A DNA stretch of 11,790 nt from Proteobacteria bacterium UBA7447 (GTDB taxonomy: Bacteria > Pseudomonadota > Gammaproteobacteria > Arenicellales > UBA868): contig DLPX01000035.1 of assembly GCA_002477475.1 (NCBI GenBank), positions 24,648-36,437 on the forward strand, read 5' to 3'. Positions within the stretch are counted from its first letter, which is position 1, and each line of letters opens with the position of its first letter. Under the pieces are notes generated by a model. That model was given only the letters and a program-made list of their open reading frames with translations. It did no database searches and was not told the DNA's origin. Below are positions 6,896 through 11,790 of the stretch, piece after piece. The translations under genes were made by a program, and so were the position numbers.

Positions 6896-8467
6896 TTGAG
6901 CCAAGAATCTTCGGTATCCCTAGCCGGGCGGCTGTGGGAGCGTGATGTTACGCTCTGGCCGGGTGATGATGACGTCCGGGCTGCGATTCGTGATCGTCTC
7001 GGTTGGCTGGATAGCCCCCGCTGGCTCTCTGACCACCAGGCAGCGTTAAACGATTGGGCCCGGGACATTCGTGCCCGCGGCTTTTCTCAGGTGGTTCTTA
7101 TCGGAATGGGAGGCTCAAGCCTCGCGGCTGAGGTGCTCGCTGAAGTTTTCGGTCCGGCCGGTGATGGACTGTCTTTGACCATTCTCGACAACACTCATCC
7201 GGATGCCATCACCCAAGCGTTGGGTAACCGGGCGTGGTCACGGATCCTCTTTGTTTTTTCATCAAAGTCCGGTTCCACGATCGAGGTGCAGACCTTGTGC
7301 AGCTGGGTCCTGGATAACCTGGAAGAGCAGGGCGTGGCTGAGCCCGGCGGGCAATGTGTCGCCATCACGGATCCGGGCAGCCCTCTTATGCATCTTGCGG
7401 TGCAGCGTCATTTTCTTGACTGCCTTGAGAGTCCGCCCGATGTCGGCGGGCGCTTTTCGGCACTGACTCCTTTTGCAATGGCACCGGGCGCACTGCTGGG
7501 AATGGATCTAGCAGCGATCGTGCAGAGCGCCCTGGCGTTGTCCGGGCAGTGCAAAGCCGAAAATACGTCAGACAATCCTGGGCTCGCACTCGGAAGTTGG
7601 CTCGCGGAGCAATGTCTGGCCGGGCGCGACTGTCTGCAGTTGTGTATTGATGAACAATATCGTTCGTTTGGAACGTGGGTTGAACAACTCATTGCCGAAA
7701 GCACGGGCAAGGAAGGCAAAGGCATGCTGCCATTGGACGGTGCAGACGCCTCGGCACCGGGATCCCGTGTTGCGAGAGTGATTCTCGGTGCTGGTACCAA
7801 TGAGACTTTTTGGCAGCGCTATCCGGAGGCGGATGACGACAGGATCCCGACCTGGCGGATCACGCTTGAGAAAGAGACAGATCTCGGCGGTGAGTTTTTC
7901 CGGTGGTGTTTTGCGGTCGCTATCGCTGGTTCGGTTATGCAGCTCAATCCTTTCGACGAACCCGACGTCGCCGCGACCAAAGCGGCAACCCGCCAGTTGC
8001 TGGACGGGGAGGGCGCGCTGGAATCCGGCGCGCCACTGACCCCGCAGGGTATGGGCGCATCGCTGGCTTCTGCGGGGCAGGGCGCTTATCTGGCCATCCT
8101 GACCTATTTGCCGGATGAGCCCGCGCTTTTCGATGTTCTGGAAGAGTTTGCAACGGCGGTGCGCGAGCACTTCGACCTGCCGGTAACGCTGAACCCTGGT
8201 CCCCGATATCTTCACTCGACGGGTCAACTGCACAAAGGCGGCAGCCCCCACGGCCTGTTTCTTTTTGTGCGGTCGGTGCCGGAGCGCGATCTTGATATCT
8301 TTGATGAGGACTTCGGGTTTGCGCATCTGAATCACGCCCAAGCGGAGGGTGATCGTGCGGTCTTGACCGATCGGGGTCGAGCCGTCTGCAGTATCGAACT
8401 GGTTGGGCCCACCATGTCGTGTGTCGCGCAGCTACGCGGTGCCCTTGCGTCGATCCTGTCTGCATGA
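6896..8467 (+). CDS. pgi: Glucose-6-phosphate isomerase, Tal-Pgi-fusion-like type, TTG start
   Basis: The product interconverts glucose-6-phosphate and fructose-6-phosphate in glycolysis and gluconeogenesis. It has 523 residues with two SIS sugar-isomerase folds. The first has VVLIGMGGSSLAAEV (66-80) and SSKSGSTIE (122-130). WVEQLIAESTGKEGKG (261-276) likely contains the catalytic glutamate. NPFDEPDV (351-358) and LHSTGQLHKGG (439-449) follow, the last with the conserved histidines and lysine of the C-terminal active-site segment. The start must be TTG at 6896: in frame a TAA stop lies at 6869-6871, no ATG or GTG occurs between it and the TTG, and the next in-frame ATG is inside the conserved IGMGGSS. 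A weak GGGG (6887-6890) precedes it. Overall it resembles the isomerase half of bifunctional transaldolase/Pgi proteins, including RLWERDVTLWPGDD at the front, but no transaldolase domain is present. It ends in a 4-base overlap with the HAD gene. Confidence 0.9.
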   Translation: MSQESSVSLAGRLWERDVTLWPGDDDVRAAIRDRLGWLDSPRWLSDHQAALNDWARDIRARGFSQVVLIGMGGSSLAAEVLAEVFGPAGDGLSLTILDNTHPDAITQALGNRAWSRILFVFSSKSGSTIEVQTLCSWVLDNLEEQGVAEPGGQCVAITDPGSPLMHLAVQRHFLDCLESPPDVGGRFSALTPFAMAPGALLGMDLAAIVQSALALSGQCKAENTSDNPGLALGSWLAEQCLAGRDCLQLCIDEQYRSFGTWVEQLIAESTGKEGKGMLPLDGADASAPGSRVARVILGAGTNETFWQRYPEADDDRIPTWRITLEKETDLGGEFFRWCFAVAIAGSVMQLNPFDEPDVAATKAATRQLLDGEGALESGAPLTPQGMGASLASAGQGAYLAILTYLPDEPALFDVLEEFATAVREHFDLPVTLNPGPRYLHSTGQLHKGGSPHGLFLFVRSVPERDLDIFDEDFGFAHLNHAQAEGDRAVLTDRGRAVCSIELVGPTMSCVAQLRGALASILSA

Positions 8468-9153
8468 AAGCGTTGCGCGCGATTTCCTTTGACCTCGACG
8501 ACACGTTGTGGGCAATCTGGCCGGTCATAGACCGGGCAGAGAAGGCTATGCATGACTACATCTGTAGAGCATTTCCCCGAATCGCCGAAGCGCATGATGC
8601 AGCTGATCTGCGTCTTCAGCGGACTGAGATTTACGAGCAGCGCCCGGATCTGACTCACGACCTGACTGAGTTGCGAAGACTCTCCTTTGAGTTGTTGCTA
8701 GAGCGTCACGACTATGATCCGGAGGCGTCTCATGATCTCACTGCACGGTTTCTGGATCTTCGGCACGACGTGACGCTGTATCCGGATGTGATTCCGGCGC
8801 TTGCCCGATTGAGTGACCGGTTCCCCCTGATAGCGCTCTCAAATGGGAACGCGGATGTTTCCCGTCTCGGCATCGGCCAATTTTTTCAAGGGCAGATCAG
8901 CGCCCGCATGGCAGGGGTCAAAAAACCGGACCCTGCGATTTTTGCGATGGCCTGTGAGCTTCTTTCCGCTGAGCCATCCGAGATACTGCACGTGGGAGAT
9001 CATCCTGTAGAGGATGTTGTTGGCGCCCAGCAGGCAGGACTGAAAGGTGCCTGGGTCAATCGGGCGAAAGCGACCTGGCCCGAGGAGCACGCTCCTCATT
9101 TGGTCGTAGAGGATCTGACACAACTTGCAGATCGGCTAGAGCAGATCGGATAA
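8464..9153 (+). CDS. HAD-superfamily phosphatase (YigB-like)
   Basis: This 229-residue cytoplasmic hydrolase has a complete HAD core. Motif I is FDLDDT (nucleophile D10, acid/base D12), motif II is ALSNGN (S126), motif III is VKKPDPAIF (K154), and motif IV is HVGDHPVEDVVGA (D179, D184). A helical cap of about 90 residues lies between motifs I and II, which puts it in the HAD-IA group. FDLDDTLW and the SNGNA block resemble E. coli YigB, a phosphatase acting on FMN and a riboflavin precursor, but HAD specificity cannot be deduced from these motifs. The ATG shares the sequence ATGA with the pgi stop (8464-8467), so its translation is probably coupled to pgi. In that context a role in dephosphorylating a sugar phosphate or a side product is possible, but this is inference. 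An in-frame start at 8419 would lie inside pgi and is not supported by the family. Confidence 0.9.
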   Translation: MKALRAISFDLDDTLWAIWPVIDRAEKAMHDYICRAFPRIAEAHDAADLRLQRTEIYEQRPDLTHDLTELRRLSFELLLERHDYDPEASHDLTARFLDLRHDVTLYPDVIPALARLSDRFPLIALSNGNADVSRLGIGQFFQGQISARMAGVKKPDPAIFAMACELLSAEPSEILHVGDHPVEDVVGAQQAGLKGAWVNRAKATWPEEHAPHLVVEDLTQLADRLEQIG

Positions 9154-9174
9154 CCACAATTACGGGTCAGATTC

Positions 9175-10584
9175 ATGGAGCGAAGTGTTGATGTCGCCGT
9201 CATCGGCGCCGGGACAGCGGGTCTCGCTGCCGTTAGCCAGGTTCGACAGGCGAATAAGTCTTTTGTGCTAATTAATGGCGGTGAACTTGGGACGACCTGC
9301 GCACGGGTAGGGTGCATGCCCTCTAAAGCGCTGATCCAGGTCGGGCATGATCTGCATCGCCGGCAATTGTTCGATCGCGAAGGAATCGAGGGCGGAGAAG
9401 GGTTGTCCGCCAACCTGCCGGACATCCTTGAACATGTTCGGGATCTTCGCGACATTCTGGTAGATCGGGTGCTGGGGAACAGCACTGACCAGATGGAAGA
9501 GGAGTTTCTCGATGGCTATGCGCGCTTCGTTGAGCCCGGCAGGCTGCAGGTCGGCGATGACGTGATCCAGGCTGAGAACATCATCATCGCATGTGGGACC
9601 CGTCCGGTGGTGCCGCCGGCGTGGGTGGACTTTGGCGATCGGATTATCACCAGCGATACCCTGTTTGAGCAGGAAGACTTGCCGGAATCTGTCGCCGTGG
9701 TGGGCCTTGGCATCATTGGCCTGGAACTTGGGCAGGCACTGGCGCAGCTTGGCATAGCAGTCACAGGAATTGACCAGGCAGAAACCCTTGCCGGGCTGTC
9801 TGATCCGAGCGCCCGGCAAAGCGCGATCGAAGTGATGTCCAGAGCCTTTCCCTTGTGGCTCGGACACACCGCCGAACTGCGGGATGAAGAAGGACGCATC
9901 CGTGTGAGCGCGGGCGAGCAGTCCGTGGTCGTTGATAAGGTGCTCGCCGCGATGGGCCGGCAGCCCAATCTCGATTGGCTGGCGCTCGAGCATGCGGGTA
10001 TTGCGCTTGATGATCAAGGCGCGCCGTCTTTCGATCCGGCCACCATGCGCTGCGGCGACAGCCGGGTCTTTATCGCCGGAGATATCAGCGGCTCCGATCA
10101 GGTGCTGCACGAAGCCGCGGCGGAAGGCCGTATCGCAGGCTACAACGCGGCGCGCGATAAGAGCATCGCGTTTGCCCGCAAAACCCCGTTGGCGATTACG
10201 TTTAGTTCACCAAATATCTGCACGGTCGGGACGCCATATGACGTGCTCGATCCTGAAGAGATTGAGACCGGAGAGATGCGCCTTGGTCCGGTAGGCCGCG
10301 CACTGCTCATGGGCGCCAACCGGGGCATCATTCGTCTCTATGCCGACAAACGCAATGGCGTGCTGCTGGGCGCAACAGTCATCGCGGAAAGAGGCGAGCA
10401 TCTGGCACATCTGCTTGCGTGGTGTATCGGTGAAAAGATGACTGTGCTGCAGTTACTGCGAAAACCTTTCTATCACCCAACGATGGAGGAGGCGATACAG
10501 GGAGCACTTAAAGATCTGCTGCAGAAATTGGATCTTCCGACGAGCCCTCCGGATATCCCGCCGGAGCTTGAGGCGTTGAGCTGA
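9175..10584 (+). CDS. lpd: Dihydrolipoyl dehydrogenase-family flavoprotein disulfide reductase
   Basis: The 469-residue product belongs to the pyridine nucleotide-disulfide oxidoreductase class I family. The FAD-binding VIGAGTAGLAA starts at residue 9. The redox disulfide is TCARVGCMPSKALI (C42 and C47). The NAD-binding GLGIIGLELGQ is at 177-187 and is followed by GID200; an acidic residue at that point usually means NAD rather than NADP. The second FAD motif is VFIAGDISG (298-306). The C-terminal dimer-interface motif HPTMEE (434-439) supplies the His-Glu pair of the active site. The best fit is dihydrolipoyl dehydrogenase, the E3 component of 2-oxoacid dehydrogenase complexes. However, no E1, E2 or lipoyl-domain gene is nearby, and the enzyme could serve another disulfide substrate. 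It starts 21 bases after the HAD stop with only a weak GGGTCAG upstream, and is probably in the same transcript. It ends 16 bases from the convergent NUDIX gene. Confidence 0.88.
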   Translation: MERSVDVAVIGAGTAGLAAVSQVRQANKSFVLINGGELGTTCARVGCMPSKALIQVGHDLHRRQLFDREGIEGGEGLSANLPDILEHVRDLRDILVDRVLGNSTDQMEEEFLDGYARFVEPGRLQVGDDVIQAENIIIACGTRPVVPPAWVDFGDRIITSDTLFEQEDLPESVAVVGLGIIGLELGQALAQLGIAVTGIDQAETLAGLSDPSARQSAIEVMSRAFPLWLGHTAELRDEEGRIRVSAGEQSVVVDKVLAAMGRQPNLDWLALEHAGIALDDQGAPSFDPATMRCGDSRVFIAGDISGSDQVLHEAAAEGRIAGYNAARDKSIAFARKTPLAITFSSPNICTVGTPYDVLDPEEIETGEMRLGPVGRALLMGANRGIIRLYADKRNGVLLGATVIAERGEHLAHLLAWCIGEKMTVLQLLRKPFYHPTMEEAIQGALKDLLQKLDLPTSPPDIPPELEALS

Positions 10585-10600
10585 CAGGCTTTGCCCCCGG

Positions 10601-11140
10601 CTAGCGCCGTATCGGCGCGACCGTATCGACAAAAGGCGGGAAATGATTATTGGTTCGATCGGAGAAGTACCGACGCAGGGATTGGATCACCACCGGAAAA
10701 GCCATTTCGGACCAGGGAATCTGATTCTCATCAAAAAGTTCGGTCTCAAGGCTTTCCTCGCCGGGCGCGAATTCCCCATCGCTTAACTGGGCGCGGAAAA
10801 TCATATAGACCTGGTTAACGTGAGGAATGTTGAACACGGCATAGAGGCCGTGAATCTCTACGCGGGCGCAGGCTTCCTCAAGAGTCTCACGCATAGCCGC
10901 TTGCTCGATGGTCTCTCCGTTTTCCATGAAGCCCGCGGGTATGGTCCAAAGGCCGTGGCGAGGTTCAATCCCGCGTCGGCAAAGCAGTACTTGCCCCTGC
11001 CATTCCGGAATGCAACCGGCAACGATGTTGGGGTTTTGGTAATGAATTTCCCCGCAAGCATCACAGACATGCCGCTCGCGGTTATCCCCTTGGGGTATCC
11101 GGATGCTGACTGTGGATCCACAGTGACTGCAGAATTTCAT
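10601..11140 (-). CDS. NUDIX hydrolase with N-terminal zinc ribbon
   Basis: This 179-residue protein hydrolyses a nucleoside-diphosphate-linked compound; the exact substrate is unknown. An N-terminal zinc ribbon is formed by CSHC (C4, C7) and CDAC (C26, C29). The NUDIX box runs from G70 to A92: G70, E76, then RETLEEACA (R84, E85, E88, E89). The glycine near the end of the consensus is a cysteine (C91); relatives of this subfamily also depart from glycine there. LYAVFNIPHVNQVYMIFRA and the FAPGEESLE and IPWSEMAFPV segments are typical of this conserved proteobacterial family. The ATG at 11140 is chosen because relatives begin MKFC. A GTG at 11170 would add 10 residues, but it overlaps the candidate -10 element. 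The Shine-Dalgarno is weak. The gene converges on lpd and is divergent from the DUF2237 gene. Confidence 0.93.
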   Translation of the reverse strand: MKFCSHCGSTVSIRIPQGDNRERHVCDACGEIHYQNPNIVAGCIPEWQGQVLLCRRGIEPRHGLWTIPAGFMENGETIEQAAMRETLEEACARVEIHGLYAVFNIPHVNQVYMIFRAQLSDGEFAPGEESLETELFDENQIPWSEMAFPVVIQSLRRYFSDRTNNHFPPFVDTVAPIRR

Positions 11141-11168
11141 GACCAAATCGCTTTTTAAAAGAGATGTC

Positions 11169-11177
11169 ACTATAGCA
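11169..11177 (-). promoter_or_regulatory. Candidate extended -10 promoter for the NUDIX gene (TGCTATAGT)
   Basis: On the minus strand TGC precedes TATAGT, one mismatch from TGnTATAAT. The -35 region is poor. A start near 11162 would give a leader of about 20 bases before the ATG at 11140. It would exclude the upstream GTG at 11170 as a start codon. Confidence 0.45.
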
Positions 11178-11299
11178 CTGCCGATGTATTGCTGGTGAAG
11201 TCATGAATCTGTGCCTAAGGCGAAAGAGACGTTGAAAGTACCTTCGCTGAACATGGAGAATACGGACTTCCCTTAATTCAAGTGATGCGAGTGTGCTGC

Positions 11300-11686
11300 A
11301 TGTCCGAAACCGATACCCCTGTTCAGCAAAATGTCTTTGGCGAGCCTCTGGATTTGTGCTCTGAAAAACCTCTCACCGGCTGGTTCAGAGACGGCTGCTG
11401 CAATACGGATGAGGGTGACCGTGGGGCGCATACGGTGTGCGCCAAAGTGACCGATGAGTTTTTGCAGTGGCTGAAGTCGGATGGCAATGACCTCATCACA
11501 CCCCATCCTGAGTTTGGTTTCCCCGGCCTTAAGGATGGTGACTGCTGGTGTGTGTGCGCGGGCTCTTATGCCAGAGCGGTGGAGGCGGGAGTGGCCTGCA
11601 AGCTCTACCTGTCGCGCACCAACATCCGGACGCTTGAACTCATCCCGATCGAGAAACTCAAGCCCTTTGCGTTGGATCTTTCCTGA
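11300..11686 (+). CDS. DUF2237 family cysteine-rich protein
   Basis: The 128-residue product is a member of the uncharacterised DUF2237 family. No function is known to me. Recognisable family blocks are NVFGEPLDLCS (11-21), TGWFRDGCCNT (26-36), GAHTVCAKVTDEFL (42-55), GNDLITPHPEFGFPGLK (62-78) and DCWCVCA (81-87). Cysteines C20, C33, C34, C47, C82, C84, C86 and C100 make it cysteine-rich for its size, which would allow metal binding or thiol chemistry, but this is inference. No signal peptide or membrane segment is seen, so it is likely cytoplasmic. The start is uncertain: GTG 11282, ATG 11285 and ATG 11300 are in frame, and I chose 11300 because the extra residues MMRVCC are not part of the family. 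No strong Shine-Dalgarno precedes any of them. A weak TTGAAA (11232-11237) with GAGAAT 18 bases on might be its promoter. It is followed by a tRNA promoter. Confidence 0.85.
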   Translation: MSETDTPVQQNVFGEPLDLCSEKPLTGWFRDGCCNTDEGDRGAHTVCAKVTDEFLQWLKSDGNDLITPHPEFGFPGLKDGDCWCVCAGSYARAVEAGVACKLYLSRTNIRTLELIPIEKLKPFALDLS

Positions 11687-11713
11687 TCCCCGGATTCTTC
11701 AGGCGCAATACGC

Positions 11714-11742
11714 TTGACGAAAGGGTGCGGGTGATTTGTAAT
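11714..11742 (+). promoter_or_regulatory. Sigma-70 promoter for the tRNA gene, GC-rich discriminator
   Basis: TTGACG (11714-11719) and TGTAAT (11737-11742) are separated by exactly 17 bases and each has one mismatch to consensus. The next bases, CCCCTTCCCCG, form a C-rich discriminator of the kind seen in stringently controlled stable-RNA promoters. The predicted start is about 11749-11750, some 22 bases before the tRNA. This is the best full promoter in the window. Confidence 0.75.
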
Positions 11743-11761
11743 CCCCTTCCCCGTTAAGGGG
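11743..11761 (+). repeat. Short inverted repeat ahead of the tRNA
   Basis: CCCCTT (11743-11748) pairs with AAGGGG (11756-11761) across a 7-base loop. It overlaps the discriminator and expected transcription start. It is not followed by a T run, so it is a poor terminator, but it might end transcripts from the DUF2237 gene or simply reflect the C-rich discriminator. Confidence 0.35.
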
Positions 11762-11771
11762 TCCCTTCAAA

Positions 11772-11790
11772 GGCCAGGTAGCTCAGTTGG
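11772..11790 (+). tRNA. tRNA gene, 5' end only (possibly tRNA-Phe)
   Basis: GGCCAGG gives the 5' half of a 7-base acceptor stem. It is followed by T8-A9 and the D-arm start GCTCAGTTGG, with the invariant A14 and G18-G19 in place. The sequence is cut by the window edge before the anticodon. The acceptor and D-arm sequence recall gammaproteobacterial tRNA-Phe, but identity cannot be confirmed here. A strong promoter lies upstream. Confidence 0.85.

Noticed and set aside
7568..8341. A 257-codon minus-strand open frame across pgi
   Set aside because: The opposite strand encodes conserved isomerase motifs throughout; the antisense product has no recognisable domain.
9268..10110. A 280-codon minus-strand open frame across lpd
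   Set aside because: It is a shadow of the flavoprotein gene with no family features of its own.
10604..10618. Hairpin GCGCC/GGCGC between lpd and the NUDIX gene as a terminator
   Set aside because: It lies in the NUDIX coding end, has only a 5-base stem and lacks a T run on either strand.

Overview
The window looks like ordinary chromosomal DNA of a gammaproteobacterium. The evidence is a yejA-yejB-yejE transporter cluster close to the Escherichia coli proteins, the adjacent pair mutY-yggX that is typical of that class, and an ATP-type pckA. Base composition is moderately GC-rich by eye. A lineage near the halophilic or sulfur-oxidising Chromatiales is possible, but this is a guess. I see no insertion sequence, prophage, CRISPR array or toxin-antitoxin pair.

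Layout: positions 1-3540 carry, on the minus strand, the start of yejE (running off the left edge), yejB and yejA. These are the two permeases and the periplasmic binding protein of a peptide-type ABC importer; the ATPase gene yejF would be expected beyond the left edge. Divergent from yejA is a plus-strand pair, mutY (adenine-DNA glycosylase) and yggX (iron trafficking/oxidative protection), which overlap by 8 bases. A 253-base gap with a candidate extended -10 promoter precedes pckA, which has a clear Shine-Dalgarno.

pckA is followed on the same strand by a glucose-6-phosphate isomerase gene (TTG start), a HAD phosphatase overlapping it by ATGA, and a lone dihydrolipoyl dehydrogenase-type flavoprotein gene. 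PckA and Pgi both act in gluconeogenesis, at opposite ends of the route from oxaloacetate to hexose phosphate, so the four genes form a plausible central-carbon cluster. The isomerase resembles the Pgi half of transaldolase-Pgi fusion proteins but stands alone here.

A minus-strand NUDIX hydrolase with an N-terminal zinc ribbon converges on the flavoprotein gene. Divergent from it is a small cysteine-rich DUF2237 protein. The window ends in the first 19 bases of a tRNA gene with a strong, stringent-type promoter in front.

I found no clearly new biological system. The points most worth checking are the stand-alone Tal-Pgi-type isomerase with its forced TTG start, its coupling to a HAD phosphatase, the orphan dihydrolipoyl dehydrogenase, the near-leaderless promoter of yejA, and the uncharacterised DUF2237 protein.
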